Shown: positions 18,101 through 27,300, counted from the stretch's first letter. The stretch is 64,000 bases of DNA from Pseudomonas putida (GCF_005080685.1 NZ_CP039371.1:3162001-3226000); one strand, 5' to 3'. The notes: generated by a model not told the origin, from the sequence alone. Program-made: numbers and translations.

Positions 18101-20097
18101 TCAGGCGCCGTGGTGTCGCTATAGTCTTCGCTGGTCGAGGCGCTGGTATTGCCGGCTTCGTCCGAGGCTTTGGCGTCGACCTCGCCCGAAGGCTGGTCTT
18201 CTGGCGAGGTCAGCGACCAAGTGCCGTCTTCACCGACAACGATCGAGTCGGTCGAGCCGTCCGGGTAAGTCACGGTCACGGTGCTACCAGGCTCGGCAGT
18301 ACCACCGATGGTGATGCTGCCATCTTCGTTGGTGACGATTTCATCCAGCACAGGCGCTTCAGGCGCCGTGCTGTCGACGTAGTCCAGGGAGCTTGCAGGC
18401 CCAGTATTGCCCGCCGCATCGGTCGCGCTGGCGCGCACTTCGCCGGAGGTTTGAGGCACCTCGGTGGTGGCGCTGTAGCTGCCATCGGTTCCTGCCGTCA
18501 CGGTTTGGCTGCTGCCGTCCGGGAAGGTCACGGTCACGCTGCTGCCGGCCTCGGCGCTGCCGCTCACGGTCAGGCCGCCGTCAGCGTTGGGCGTTACGAT
18601 TACGCTCGGCGCTTCGGGTGCGGTGGTATCGGTATAGTCCTCAGTGGTCGAGACGCTGGTGTTGCCCGCTTCGTCCGAGGCTTTTACGTCGATCTCGCCG
18701 CTGGGTTGATCTTCCGGCGAGGTCAACGACCAGCCACCGTTTTCATCCACCACCACGGTGTCGGTCGAGCCGTCCGGATACGTCACGGTCACGGTGCTGC
18801 CGGGCTCGGCGGTGCCGCCCAAGGTGATGCTGCCGTCTTCGTTGGTAACGATTTCGTCCAGCACGGGCGCCTCAGGGGCGGTGCTGTCGACGTAGTCCAG
18901 CGTGCCTGCTTCACCCGTGTTGCCTGCGGCATCGGTAGCGGTTGCGCTGACGTCGCCAGTCGGCTGGTCTTCTGGCGAGGTCAACGACCAGGAGCCGTCT
19001 TCACCGGCCACCACGGTATCGGTCGAGCCATCCGGATAGGTCACGGTGACCGTGCTGCCAGGCTCTGCGCTGCCGCCCACGGTGATACTGCCGTCTTCGT
19101 GGGTGATGACTTCACCCAGTACGGGCGCTTCAGGCGCCGTGCTGTCGACATAGGCCAGGCTACCCGCAGGCCCTGTGTTGCCCGCCGCATCGGTGGCGGT
19201 GGCGCTGACATCACCGGAGGTCTGCGGCACCTGGGTGGTCACACTGTAGCTGCCGTCGCTGCCAGCGATCGCCGTCGCGCGACTGCCATCGGGGAAGGTC
19301 ACCACGACAACGCTGCCTGCCTCGGCACTGCCAGTGACGGTCAGACCGCCGTCGGCATTGGCCGATACGTTGATGCTCGGCACCTCGGGCGGGCTGACGT
19401 CGGTGTAGTCGGCCTGGGTCGAGCTGCTGTTACCCTGGCCATCTTCGGCCTGCACGTGAACCTCGCCGCTGCCCTGGGGTGACGAAGCGCTGGCTTGGTA
19501 CTTGCCGTTGGCATCGGCAGTCACGGTGGCTTTCGAGCCGTCCGGGAAGGTCACCGTAACCTGCGCGCCAGGGCTGGTGGTGCCGCTGACGGTCAAGCCG
19601 CCCGCCGTGTCGCCGCTCAGCTCGGCAGTGGGTGCCTGCAAGGTGGCGCTCGGCGCAGGGTGGCCCCCTCCACCGCCGCCACCGCTCGAAGCCGCGACAC
19701 CCCCTGCCAGCAGGGCAAGCCCCCCGGCGACCCAAGCCAGGGCGTCATGTTCACCACCCTGGGCGACCAGCAACGCCTCTACCGTGTCTATTTCGCTGTA
19801 CCCACCCAGTGTCGGGCCGGTCTCGTTGATGTCGGCCAGCCAGTATCTACCGTCGCTGTCCTGCAGCACCAACTCACTGTCGGGCTCGCCTGCCTGGCCG
19901 AAGAAGCCGCGAATCACGATGGTCTCGCCGTCCAGGGTCTTGATCACCAACGCATCGCCTTCGCGGGCCATGCTGGCAACCTGATCCCGGTCAATCGCCA
20001 ACCTGACGATAGAAGGAGCGCGCAAGGTCAGATCAGCCTGGGTGACCTGGGTGGATGCGTGGGTCGTCTTGTCGATTACAACGATTGCCTTGGCCAT
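9118..20097 (-). CDS. Giant type I-secreted surface adhesin, BapA/LapF-like
   Basis: A 3659-residue protein expected to be exported by the adjacent operon and to mediate cell-cell or surface attachment. Start set at the ATG at 20097 (MAKAIVVIDK), which has GAGG upstream and matches the usual N-terminus of BapA/LapF-prefix adhesins; the longest frame begins 21 codons earlier. Domains in order: a BapA-prefix-like domain (about 1-130) ending in a Gly-run linker; 27 Ig-like repeats of about 85 residues (about 150-2450); three related SLDGG-type Ig-like units (to about 2770); one further Ig-like unit; FG-GAP/integrin-alpha-like repeats with DxNGDGxxD calcium loops (about 2915-3440); a short RTX-like GGQGNDIIHG stretch (near 3490); and an uncleaved C-terminal secretion signal. 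I see no TAAG/PAAG-type LapG cleavage site, which sets it apart from LapA and makes it LapF-like. The gene order adhesin-TolC-ABC-HlyD is the one I recall for lapF in P. putida. Confidence 0.9.
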   Translation of the reverse strand: MAKAIVVIDKTTHASTQVTQADLTLRAPSIVRLAIDRDQVASMAREGDALVIKTLDGETIVIRGFFGQAGEPDSELVLQDSDGRYWLADINETGPTLGGYSEIDTVEALLVAQGGEHDALAWVAGGLALLAGGVAASSGGGGGGGHPAPSATLQAPTAELSGDTAGGLTVSGTTSPGAQVTVTFPDGSKATVTADANGKYQASASSPQGSGEVHVQAEDGQGNSSSTQADYTDVSPPEVPSINVSANADGGLTVTGSAEAGSVVVVTFPDGSRATAIAGSDGSYSVTTQVPQTSGDVSATATDAAGNTGPAGSLAYVDSTAPEAPVLGEVITHEDGSITVGGSAEPGSTVTVTYPDGSTDTVVAGEDGSWSLTSPEDQPTGDVSATATDAAGNTGEAGTLDYVDSTAPEAPVLDEIVTNEDGSITLGGTAEPGSTVTVTYPDGSTDTVVVDENGGWSLTSPEDQPSGEIDVKASDEAGNTSVSTTEDYTDTTAPEAPSVIVTPNADGGLTVSGSAEAGSSVTVTFPDGSSQTVTAGTDGSYSATTEVPQTSGEVRASATDAAGNTGPASSLDYVDSTAPEAPVLDEIVTNEDGSITIGGTAEPGSTVTVTYPDGSTDSIVVGEDGTWSLTSPEDQPSGEVDAKASDEAGNTSASTSEDYSDTTAPEAPSVIVTVNADGGLTVTGNAEAGSSVTVTFPDGSSQTVTAGSDGGYSATTEVSQTSGEVSATATDAAGNTGAAGTLDYVDSTAPEAPVLDEIITNQDGSITVGGTAEPGSTVTVTYPDGTTDSIVADEDGAWSLTSPEDQPSGEVEVKASDEAGNTSASTTEDYSDTTAPEAPSVIATPNADGGLTVTGSAEAGSSVTVTFPDGSSQTVLAGTDGSYSATTSVPQTSGEVSASATDAAGNTGDAGTLAYVDITAPEAPSVIVLANDDGGLTVTGNAEPGSTVTVTFPDGSTATASADADGSYSVTTSVPQTTGEVSASATDAAGNTGDAGTLDYVDSTAPETPVLDEIITNEDGSITVGGTAEPGSTVTVTYPDGSTDTVVAGEDGTWSLTSPEDQPSGEVEVKASDEAGNTSASTTEDYADTTAPDAPSVIGTPNADGGLTVTGSAEAGSSVTVTFPDGSSQTVTADADGSYSATTEVPQTSGEVSASATDAAGNTGPAGTLDYVDSTAPEAPVLDEIITNEDGSITVGGTAEPGSTVTVTYPDGSSDTAVAGEDGTWSLTSPEDQPNGEIDVKASDEAGNTSASTTEDYSDTTPPEAPTVTVTPNSDGGLTVSGSAEAGSSVTVTFPDGSTDTVMADSDGSYSATTSVPQTSGEVSATATDAAGNTGPAGSLAYADSTAPEAPVLDEIITNEDGSITVGGTTEPGSTVTVTYPDGSTDTVVAGEDGAWSLTSPEDQPSGEVDVKASDEAGNTSASTTEDYNDTTAPEAPSVIITPNADGGLTVTGNAEADSNVTVTFPDGSSQTVTAGSDGSYSATTSVPQTSGEVSASATDAAGNTGPAGSLAYADSTAPEAPVLDEIITNEDGSITLGGTAEPGSTVTVTYPDGSTDTVVAGEDGAWSLTSPEDQPSGEVDVKASDEAGNTSSSATEDYTDTTAPEAPSVIVTPNADGGLTVTGSAEAGSSVTVTFPDGSSQTVTAGSDGGYSATTSIPQTSGEVSATATDAAGNTGEAGTLDYVDSTAPEAPVLDEIITNEDGSITVGGTAEPGSTVTVTYPDGSTDSIVAGEDGTWSLTSQEDQPSGEIDVNVSDEAGNTSASTTEDYSDITAPEAPSVTVTPNADGGLTVTGTAEAGSSVTVTFPDGSSQTVTAGSDGGYSATTEAPQTSGEVSAAATDAAGNTGPAGSLDYVDSTAPEAPVLDEIITNADGSITVGGSAEPGSTVTVTYPDGSTDTVVADEDGTWSMTSPEDQPSGEVEVNASDEAGNTSASTTEDYTDTTAPEAPSVIVTPNADGGLTVTGSAEAGSSVTVTFPDGSSQTVTADAEGNYSATTSVPQTSGEVGASATDAAGNTGDAGTVAYVDSTAPEAPMLDEIITNEDGSITVGGTAEPGSTVNVTYPDGSTDTVVADENGTWSLTSPVDQPTGEVDVKATDEAGNTSASVTEDYSDTTPPETPTVDVTANADGGLTVSGNAEPGTSVTVTFPDGSTGTVTADADGSYSVTTSVPQTSGEVSASATDAAGNTGDAASVDYVDSWAPQVPVLDEIITNTDGSITVAGSAEPGSTVTVTYPDGSTDSVLVGEDGAWSLTSPEDQPTGEVAVEAKDAAGNTSAPVTQDYTDITAPEAPTINIQANDDGGLTVTGNAEPGSMVTVTYPDGSTETVTADADGSYSATTSVPQTSGNVSASATDAAGNTGDGTTADYVDGTAPLAPSVVVNANTDGTLVVSGSAEAGSEVTVTFPDGSKQTVTANAAGGYSVTSASAQGSGEAFAVSSDAAGNSSASSSVHYALATISAVSADAGVDGDFITNDNSLLVTVTLDGQLNAGDTVQVSLDGGNTWHDAVAQGDGTYVFDNSASELGDGTYVFMARVLGSEGNASLAGTQAVEIDTQGPSASLTITFDGISDDNGYLSGDYVTNDSSLGFHGTLSEPLGDGERVQISLDGGATWQDAEVDSGTWSFDNTGVELADGDYDVQVRVVDEAGNLGNSASQKVVIDTEGPSAELSITLDAISSDSGALGDDLITSDNTLVFSGSLSAELGEGEGVEISLDNGLTWYRASVDGTGWVYDHQGQVLADGQYTVQVRVVDDAGNIGQTNSRDVVVDTEAPAFTDAIIDLDDSSDNGSSASDNTTSVITPSITGTITGLNAADSEAAAAGKITVTLFDDINGNGRYDDGDVLYAEGLTLDANGVFTATLPSLVDGSYNIKAVLVDDAGNQSVAGMLDGSEDARLVIDTEGTASVAASTQSADGLGLSMSAIGDVNGDGYVDYVVSAPHSIYGSTAAYGSDIYVLYGNVNGIPSLSSIDNLTPEQGFRITQSGVTGTGGDTGIQGKLVTALGDINGDGYDDFAIASTLNDRTYVIFGGENTNLATLDLTTLENGATSAGFVIKNYNTGGWSSNSVTGGDINGDGYADLIIGSAAGNGGNGMYVVLYGHAGAAGSAEWGNLLLSNYVSDSNPGGLFYATGTTSSTLGSRVENQTNIRTTYTADGASDLGTTVKVIGDVNGDGYADYIVTAPRSNGLTGSTITNSGTAYLIWGSAEGLGDSYNLANLTSDQGVRLVGSQTGEWLGGATVDSGGTAQNAGQWYAMFSNIQNIGDINGDGIEDFAIGSPGWGDSAADTTGPGRVYVIYGKQAGETWTDINLGNLSASQGFIISSSSNGTAISGSVTTADGQLGYAISAGGDVNGDGIDDFLIGMPGYDDGVTNRGAVYLVYGRADGSFDLNTDLDALVASGQAIQYLGLNANDYAGTGLAMGDWNGDGIADYGYGVWQSDSGATNGGAFNIYTGSIALLTHSYTVGDDELWAGSTSLGAATSVDGVDILSGGQGNDIIHGIGTDTTGTTDTSVQHDVAMGGAGDDTIGLVGTTFTRVDGGLGVDTLLFESGGHALNLTEYGTRVKGFEIFDLGSSEAGSGNNTLSLRLADVLSQVDTKDDGLGNLTIKGDSTSTVDLAETVGEGGWAVSGSTTVDGVAFDIWHNATMGSNTNADLLIQHGINVV
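12740..19650 (-). repeat. Tandem Ig-like coding repeats of the adhesin (about 255-260 bp unit, 27 copies)
   Basis: By my count 27 in-frame repeats run through this stretch. Over most of it two types alternate. Type A has NADGGLTVTG, a TFPDGSSQTV strand and a PQTSGEVSA end. Type B has NEDGSITVGG, a TYPDGSTDTV strand and a SPEDQPSGEV end. The effective unit is therefore about 513 bp. Neighbouring copies are close to identical at the DNA level, which implies recent duplication or gene conversion. Long antisense open frames across this stretch are a by-product of the repeat composition. Confidence 0.9.
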
Positions 20098-20194
20098 GGG
20101 AGCCTCGCGTACCAGCGGAATAGGAATTACCGCAAGTATCGGGAGGGGCTTTCCCGGCAAATATCAGACAATTCTTATTTATTGGCGCGACGCC

Positions 20195-23100
20195 CTAGAG
20201 CTTGGCCAGCGCCGACTCGAGGTTTTCCAGCAGTTCCGCGACGATAGGCTCCAGCTCCGAGCGTTCGGTCCCCGCCTTCAGAACCTCCTCGACGACCGCG
20301 CAGGCATCGCTCAGCGCATGCGCCTGCACCACCGCGAGCGCACCGCGCAGGCGGTGCGCTTGCTGGCCAACCGCGGCCAGGTCGTCGGCCTGCTGCGCCT
20401 GCTGCAGGGCCAGCATGTCCTGGCGCAGGGTAGCGACGAACAGCTCGCGCATGCTGGCCGGCACCTGCAGGCCTGTTTCTTGCGCCAGACCAGATGCCTC
20501 CTGCTGCCTCGACTCGGCCTGCACGCCGGGAAAGACCCCCAGCAGGCCGTCATGCAAGGTACGCAAGCTCAGCGGTTTGGCCAGCCAAGCGTTCATGCCC
20601 ACGGCAATGCAGCGCTCACCTTCCTCGCGCAGGGCATTGGCGGTGACCCCGATGATCGGCAGCGTGGCCCCCTGTTCGCGCAACGCCCGCACCAGTTCGT
20701 AGCCATTCATCACCGGCATGTTGATGTCGCTGAGCAGTACATCGAAGGCGTCGGGCTGCCAACGCGCAAGCGCCTCGCGGCCGTTGCTGGCCAGGGTTAC
20801 CTGGCAACCGAGCTCCTCGAGCTGCTCCTTGAGCAAGACCTGGTTGATCGGATTGTCCTCGGCCACCAGCACGCGCATGCCCAGCTTGCCCAGAGGCGCG
20901 GCACGTGCCACCGGACCTGGGTCGAAATCGCCGATCACGCCCTGTTGCGCCAGCTGCAAGGCTTGGGCCAGCGCCGCCAGGTGATAGAGGCTGACCACCC
21001 AGCCACCTTCGGTGGCCTGCAATTGCTGCCCAGCCTCTGCCAACGCGCAAACCCGCACGGCTGGCCAGCTTGTCGAGTCTTCTGCGCTGCCCAGCAAGTC
21101 AAGCAGGACAGCACCAGGCGCGACGTGCTCGGGCAGCGTATCGATCATCTGCGCCGTGGCGCCCCAGGCCTCGACCCACAGGGCAAGGCTGTGCGCCAAT
21201 TCCTTCACCGGCGAACGCACATGAACCACGCCAGGCTGCAACAGTGCCTGGTCGCCTAGGGCTGGGCCGCCATCGAGGACCGGCATCTGCAAGGTGAAGG
21301 TGAAACTGCTACCCAACCCAAGTTCGCTGACCACCTGCAGGCGCCCCCCCATCAACTCGCACAAACGCAGGCAGATCGACAGGCCCAACCCCGTGCCGGT
21401 AACACTCGGTTCATGGCCGTGGGCCTGATAGAACGGCTCGAACACCCGTTGCTGCTGCTCTTGCGACATGCCGATACCGGTGTCGGTCACCTGCCATTGC
21501 AAGGTGGCCTGGCCAGCGGTGGTTTCGACCACTTTCAGGCGCAGCACTACCCGCCCCAGATCGGTGAATTTCAGGGCATTGCTGAGCAGGTTGTTGAGGA
21601 TCTGGCGAACCCGGTTCGCTTCACCGCGCAATTTGCGCGGCAAATTGGCGTCGATGCAGGCGTAGAGTTGCAAGTGTTTGCCGTTGGCGACTGCGGCAAA
21701 CCCGGCGACCACCTCCTCGGCCAAACCCAGCGGGTCGAAGTCCTGCGCCTCCAGCGCCATCTGCCCTGCTTCGATCTTGGACACATCGAGCACATCGCTG
21801 ATCAGTTGCATCAGGCTGGCAGACGAGCGCTGGATGGTGTCGAGGTAGTCCCGCTGCTGACGGTTCAGGTCAGTCAGGCCAAGCAGTTCTAGGGTGCCGA
21901 GCACACCGTACAACGGCGTGCGGATCTCATGGCTCATGGTCGCCAGGAACAGGGTCTTGGCCTCGCTGGCGGCATCCGCCGAGTGCTTGGCCTCGGTGAG
22001 TACCTGTTGGGCCAGGCGGTGGTCGGTGATGTCGTTGAAGGTACAGAGCACCACTTCCTCGCCCCGGTAGCGGGTCAAGGCGAAGGTCACGTGCAGGAAG
22101 CGCTCGCCATGTTGCAGGACGAACTCCTTGCCGGCCGGCTCGGCATTGCCCTTCAGGTCCCAGGCGTGGCTGAGCTGGGTGATGGCCTGAGCATCCCCCA
22201 GCCACTGCCCGGCCAGACGGTTTTGCATCAGCACCTCATGGTTGCTGCGGCGCAGCACGCACAGGGCGATGGGCACGGTCTGGATCACCGCGCGGCTGAA
22301 GGCATGGCTTTCGAGGATGTCCACCCGAGCCTGGCGCGCCGGGCCCACCACCTGGCGCTTGTACCAGCGCGTAGCGGCCCAGCCGCCGACCAGGCTGCTG
22401 AGTACCACCAGCAAACCGCCGATGAACTGCCACTTGGCGTATTGAAAGAAGCCTGCGTAGGTCAGGCGGTAAAAGGCTGACCAGCCACCCCCGACACTGG
22501 CCGGCACCTTGAACACCAAACCGCCTCTGTCGAGGTTCAGGCCGTCACTGAAGTCCGCGGCTTTTCCCAAAGAGTCGATCAATACCTCGCCGCCCGGTGA
22601 CACCAGCTCCAATTCATCGAACGCCGGACGCTGCAACGAGCGCTCGTAGCGGTTGATGCCATCCAGGTCCAGCAACGTGGCAGCCACCACCTGGCGCGCT
22701 GGGTCGTCGCCCCACCACAGCTCGTCCGGCACGTCGAGGCTGATGTAGGCCAGCAGTTGCTGCCCGCTCCCCTCGCCACGGGCCCAGTGCACCCGTGCGG
22801 CTGTGCGCCGTGGGGTATGGGCCCCCAGCGTGCTGGCCAGTTGCGCGACAGCGGGCAGATAGCGTTCCCTTGTCAGCGGAGCCACGTCACGCAAATCACC
22901 GATGGCAGGCACCGCAAGGCTGGTCTGGCCGTGGAGGTCAAGCACCACCAACTGCGGCGAGGGAAACGCCGAGCCACTCCAGAAGCTGCTGTAGAGATTG
23001 GCCAGCATCACTCCCAGGTAGAAGCCGCCAGGCTCGGTGAGCGGCCTGTCGCTCGCCGCGTGCCGGCGGGCCAGGGTGAACGGCATGGCGAACGAAAATT

Positions 23101-23425
23101 CCCGACCTTCGTGGATTTCCATACCTTGGTCTCGGGCCAGCAGGCGTTGCTGCAAGGGGATGGTGCTGAGGTCATGACGCCGGGCAGCCTCGCCGCTCTG
23201 CAGGGCGATGCGCTTGAGAAAGGCCTCATGTTCGCGGATATCGCCTACCAGGCGGGAAAAGTGCGAATTGACCTTCTCGCGCTCTTCCTGCACCACGCGG
23301 CCAAGTGCCCAGTAACAGGCACCGATCAACATCAGGGCCAGCGACACCGCGCCCAGCAGCACGATATTGAGCCGTAGCGAGCTACGCGCCAGCTTGCGTA
23401 TCGAGTTGAGGTCATGTTCCTTCAT
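20195..23425 (-). CDS. Hybrid sensor histidine kinase with receiver and Hpt domains (RcsC/EvgS-like layout)
   Basis: A 1076-residue membrane kinase. Seen: an N-terminal membrane helix ([20 protein letters not shown]), a periplasmic sensing region of about 300 residues, a second membrane helix near residue 340 followed by the basic RWYKRQ, a PAS-like segment, a HisKA box with [10 protein letters not shown] (phospho-His at residue 499), an ATPase domain with DTGIGM and GTGLGLSI, a REC domain with Asp900 in LLSDINMP, and a C-terminal Hpt with His1024 in AHRLRGAL. A full His-Asp-His relay is therefore present and should pass phosphate to a separate regulator. The response-regulator gene lies just upstream (33-bp gap, same strand). 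Only 97 bp separate this gene's stop from the adhesin start, so the adhesin is a natural target. The signal is unknown. Confidence 0.92.
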   Translation of the reverse strand: MKEHDLNSIRKLARSSLRLNIVLLGAVSLALMLIGACYWALGRVVQEEREKVNSHFSRLVGDIREHEAFLKRIALQSGEAARRHDLSTIPLQQRLLARDQGMEIHEGREFSFAMPFTLARRHAASDRPLTEPGGFYLGVMLANLYSSFWSGSAFPSPQLVVLDLHGQTSLAVPAIGDLRDVAPLTRERYLPAVAQLASTLGAHTPRRTAARVHWARGEGSGQQLLAYISLDVPDELWWGDDPARQVVAATLLDLDGINRYERSLQRPAFDELELVSPGGEVLIDSLGKAADFSDGLNLDRGGLVFKVPASVGGGWSAFYRLTYAGFFQYAKWQFIGGLLVVLSSLVGGWAATRWYKRQVVGPARQARVDILESHAFSRAVIQTVPIALCVLRRSNHEVLMQNRLAGQWLGDAQAITQLSHAWDLKGNAEPAGKEFVLQHGERFLHVTFALTRYRGEEVVLCTFNDITDHRLAQQVLTEAKHSADAASEAKTLFLATMSHEIRTPLYGVLGTLELLGLTDLNRQQRDYLDTIQRSSASLMQLISDVLDVSKIEAGQMALEAQDFDPLGLAEEVVAGFAAVANGKHLQLYACIDANLPRKLRGEANRVRQILNNLLSNALKFTDLGRVVLRLKVVETTAGQATLQWQVTDTGIGMSQEQQQRVFEPFYQAHGHEPSVTGTGLGLSICLRLCELMGGRLQVVSELGLGSSFTFTLQMPVLDGGPALGDQALLQPGVVHVRSPVKELAHSLALWVEAWGATAQMIDTLPEHVAPGAVLLDLLGSAEDSTSWPAVRVCALAEAGQQLQATEGGWVVSLYHLAALAQALQLAQQGVIGDFDPGPVARAAPLGKLGMRVLVAEDNPINQVLLKEQLEELGCQVTLASNGREALARWQPDAFDVLLSDINMPVMNGYELVRALREQGATLPIIGVTANALREEGERCIAVGMNAWLAKPLSLRTLHDGLLGVFPGVQAESRQQEASGLAQETGLQVPASMRELFVATLRQDMLALQQAQQADDLAAVGQQAHRLRGALAVVQAHALSDACAVVEEVLKAGTERSELEPIVAELLENLESALAKL

Positions 23426-23458
23426 GCGGCGGGTCCGCCAGGGTCAATGCAAGGCACC

Positions 23459-24109
23459 TCAACCGAACAGGTTGGCCTGCAGGCAAAAGGTCATCAGGGC
23501 CTGGTCGCTGCCCACCTCGAGCTTGCGCATGGCGGCGACTTTCTGGGTACTTACGGTTTTCACGCTTCGATTGAGCAACTTGGCGATATCACCCACGTTC
23601 TTGCCAGAAACGAAATAGCGGATCACCTCCAGCTCACGCATCGACAGACGCGAGACCCGCTCCTCGACCTCACTGCGGCTGGTGATCACGCTGTCCGGGT
23701 CGAGCATTTCGCTACCCCGGTAGACTTTGCCGTGCACCACGCAATCGAGGGCCAGCAGCAGCTCGTCGAGCTTGCCCTTTTTCGTGACCACGCCGGCGAC
23801 ACCCAGGTCATACAAGCTGTCCAGCACCAGGCGGTTGTCGATCATGGTGAAGATCAACAGCTTGGTCTGGGGAAAATGCCGCAGTAGGTATTCAACCAGT
23901 TTCAGGCCATCGCCATAGCGGTCATCGCCCGGCATGCTGTAGTCGGTGATGGCGATCTGAGGTTGCGCGCTGTGATACAACCCCACCAGTTCACTGGGGG
24001 TAGACGCCTCGCCCACCAGGTTGAAACGACGGTCCTGCACCAGCACATCCTTAACGCCCATGCGCACGATGGGGTGGTCATCCGCCAGAATCACATCGTA
24101 GTTGGTCAT
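23459..24109 (-). CDS. LuxR/FixJ-family response regulator, RcsB-like
   Basis: A 216-residue DNA-binding regulator. The receiver domain has the acidic pair in LADDHP and the phospho-acceptor Asp56 in ITDYSMPG. The loop GDDRYGDGLKLVEYLLRHFP and the following TKLLIFTM closely resemble the RcsB receiver. The C-terminal LuxR-type helix-turn-helix reads LSMRELEVIRYFVSGKNVGDIAKLL over two stretches, then RSVKTVSTQK. It is 33 bp upstream of the hybrid kinase whose Hpt domain should phosphorylate it. It lies between the giant peroxidase gene and the adhesin gene, both on the same strand. Control of one or both is a reasonable inference, not shown. Confidence 0.92.
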   Translation of the reverse strand: MTNYDVILADDHPIVRMGVKDVLVQDRRFNLVGEASTPSELVGLYHSAQPQIAITDYSMPGDDRYGDGLKLVEYLLRHFPQTKLLIFTMIDNRLVLDSLYDLGVAGVVTKKGKLDELLLALDCVVHGKVYRGSEMLDPDSVITSRSEVEERVSRLSMRELEVIRYFVSGKNVGDIAKLLNRSVKTVSTQKVAAMRKLEVGSDQALMTFCLQANLFG

Positions 24110-24313
24110 CCGATACCTCGCCCAGTCAGCTGCTTGCTCCCCAGCCGCGGGTGTGGAATTGGTTGGGGTCTGGCAGGATCCAGGCTAGCAGAAGATCGGA
24201 CGCAGGGCAGGAAATGCCTGCAACAGGGCGTTTTGAGCCGCAGCCATGGAGGCCGCAGCACATTTTTTGGGGAGCGGGACGGGGCATCCATGCCCTGCCC
24301 CGGTTCTCGGCCT

Positions 24314-27300
24314 TCAGGCGCCCAGGATGAAGTCCGCCACTGTCACCGTCGTGGCATCGGCCACCCCGACCAAGCGGATCGAGTCGGCGGCACCGATGCT
24401 CACCAAGGTGTCGGCGCCCACGTCGGTAATGCTCACCCTGGCAGCGAAGGTCGCGGCGGTGATGCCCAGCCCAGATACATCGAGCCGATCCTGACCACCT
24501 GCGGGGTTGGCATCGAAGCCCACTACCTGATCGACGCCGAAACCTGCACCGAACAGGAAGATGTCGTTGCCGTCGCTGGCCACCAGGGTGTCGTTGCCCG
24601 CTCCCCCGGTGACGCTGTCGTTGCCTGCGGCGCCATTGAGGAAGTCGTTGCCGTTGCCGCCCTGCAAGGTATCCAGGCCCACCCCACCGAACAATGTGTC
24701 GTTGCCATCGCCGCCCAGCAACTGGTCGTTGCCGACGTCGCCGTCCAGGCTGTCGTTGCCGATGCCACCCTGCAAGGTATCGGTGCCGGCACCGCCATTG
24801 AGGGCATCGTCCCCGGTCCCGCCGTCGAGGTTGTCATCGCCACCTCCACCGGCCAAGGTGTCAGTCCCCAGGCCACCCAACAGCTGGTCGTTGCCGGCGT
24901 CGCCATTGAGCGTGTCATTGCCGGCGTTACCGGTAAGGGCATCGTTGCCCCCGGCACCGTTGAGCGTGTCGTTGCCCGCCCCGCCGAGGATGGCATTGTC
25001 GAGGCCGTTCCCCGTGCCGACGAAGTTGCCCAGCCCGGTATAGCTCAGGTTCTCGACGTTGCCCGCCAGGGTGTAGCTGGCTAGGGCAGTCTGCACGTTG
25101 TCGATACCCGCGCCGGTCGCCTCGACCACCACGTCCGCGGCGGCGTCTACCACGTAGGTATCGTTGCCGCCCCCTCCCACCAGGCGGTCGGCGCCGGCGC
25201 CACCGTTGAGGGTGTCGTTTCCGGCCCCACCGGTGAGGGTATTGGCAAGACCATTCCCGGTGCCGCTGAAGTTGCCAGTACCGGTAAAGATCAGGTTCTC
25301 GACATTGGCGCCCAGCACGTAGCTGGCCAGGGTAGTGCGCACGGTGTCAGTGCCTGCACCTGCGCCCTCGACGACACTGTCGCCGACATTGTCGACCACG
25401 AACACATCGTCGCCGGCCCCGCCATTCATCACATCCGCACCCTGCCCGCCGATCAGCGTGTCGTTGCCATCCTCGCCATTGAGCACGTCGTTGTCGGCGC
25501 CGCCATCGAGGGTGTCGTTGCCGGTGCCACCGAACAATTGATCGCTGCCGGCCAGGCCATTGAGGATGTCGTTGCCCCCGAGCCCTGAAAGGATGTCGTT
25601 GCCGATCGTGCCGTTGAGGGTATTGGCCGCCGCAGTCCCTTGCAGCACCACCCCCGGCGGCACCGCTACCGCCGCCGTCGCCGCCGAAGTCAGGGTTTCC
25701 AGGGTACCGAAACCATCGGTATAGCGCACGATCACCCGAAGTTGCTGGTTGCCCTGCGCGGCAGTGGGCGTGAAGCTCGCCGCCGTGGCACCGGCTATGT
25801 CGCTGAACGTGGCACCGCTGCCCTGCTGCCACTGGAAGCTGAAGGCGCCCAGTCCATCCAGGTCGGCAATGCCCGCGGTCAGGGCCGTCAGGACCTGACC
25901 CTGGTCCGGTGTGGTATCGCTGATCGCCACGCCTCCGGTGGGCGCGTCATTGACGTTGACCACCGGCCCGAGGATATCGGAAGGCACGCTTTCGGCAACG
26001 CCGAAGGTGTCGACATAACCCACCACTACCCGAATGTTCAGGCCCACGTGCGCCTGCCCGAGGGCCAAGGTGCTGTTGGTGGCATTGGCGATGTTGACCC
26101 AGCCAGCGCCGGTGTTGGATTGCCACTGGAAGGTGAACTGCGGGTTGGGCGCCAGGCCATCGGCGTCGACGATGGCTGCCGGATTGGCCGTTAGGACCTG
26201 ATTCTGGGCAACCACGCCACTGACCGTAGGCCCGGCGCTCGGAGCGCTGTTGGCCGACGAATCGACGATTTCCAGGGTGCCCTTGGCGTCCTGGTACACC
26301 GCCCGCACCCGGAGGTTCAGCCCGGCGACGTCATCGGTGACCCGATAAGTGCTGCCAATGGCCCGCGAGACTTCACCGGCCTCGACGAAAGTGATGTCTT
26401 CATAGACGCCAGACCCCGGCAGGCGCTCCACCTGCCAGTAATAGGAAGCCGGGCCGGAAAGCGCCCCGCTGGGGTTACCAGCGCCCTGGTTGTCGGCATC
26501 GTGCACCGCCAGGTTGCTCACACGCAGCAACTGGCCCACCACGGGGGTGTCATCGCGAACGCCACTGGCATCGTCGAGAATGGCCAGGTGCCCCGCTGGG
26601 CCATTGTTGCTGGCGGTGCCCACGCCAGAGGCCTGCGCACCGTCGGCGAACTGCAAGCGCTCGATGCCGGTCAGCCGGTCGACGCCATCACGCCCGGCCA
26701 CAAGGTCGGTCACGATCACCGCGTTACCGTCGACCACCACGTTGTAGTCCCCGGCATTGCCCGAGAACACGGCGGTGTCGTAATGGTCGGCGCCACTGAG
26801 GATCTCCCGCACGATCACCAACTGCCCTGGATTGTAGGTCCCGTTGAGCATCAATGGCACCATCGGCTCCATGCTGTCGAACGAAGCGATCTCGTCCCCC
26901 GTACCATCGGCGTTCTCCCTCACGCTGATACGCACGTTCAACCACTTGTCGCCGTCGATGATGTCATCGCCACCACGCCCCTCGATCAGGTCGCTACCGG
27001 CACCGCCAAGGATGATGTTGCCACCATCGTAGAAAGTCGCCCCGGCGGCCAACAGGCCGGCCAGGCCGTCGATCAGGCCGATGTTGGTGAGCACGCTGCC
27101 GGTCGCCCCCGCAGTGGGCAGCGAGGTGGCATCTTCGTTGTCGCCGCGCAGGAAGTCGCCATGCGCCGACCCCGACAGCCCTTCCATGATATCGAAGCGC
27201 GCCAGGGCTGAGGCGCCGGAGCCCGGTACCGGCGGAACATTGAAGAAGCGATCGCTGATGTCGATGCTAACGCCCTGGGCCAACCCCTTGAACGTCGCCC

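Noticed and set aside
11371..19482. Very long plus-strand open frames (999, 1112 and 496 codons) opposite the adhesin
   Set aside because: They run antisense through the Ig-like repeats and translate to repetitive Gly/Ala/Arg/His sequence with no domain. They arise because codon bias in the repeats leaves that antisense frame free of stops.
12740..19650. Regular repeat array considered as CRISPR or satellite DNA
   Set aside because: The repeats are in-frame coding units of about 257 bp with Ig-like translation. There are no short repeat-spacer units and no cas genes.
24281..24301. GGGGCA/TGCCCC hairpin as terminator of the peroxidase gene
   Set aside because: On the transcribed (minus) strand it is followed by C-rich and A-rich sequence, not a U tract, so it does not fit an intrinsic terminator.
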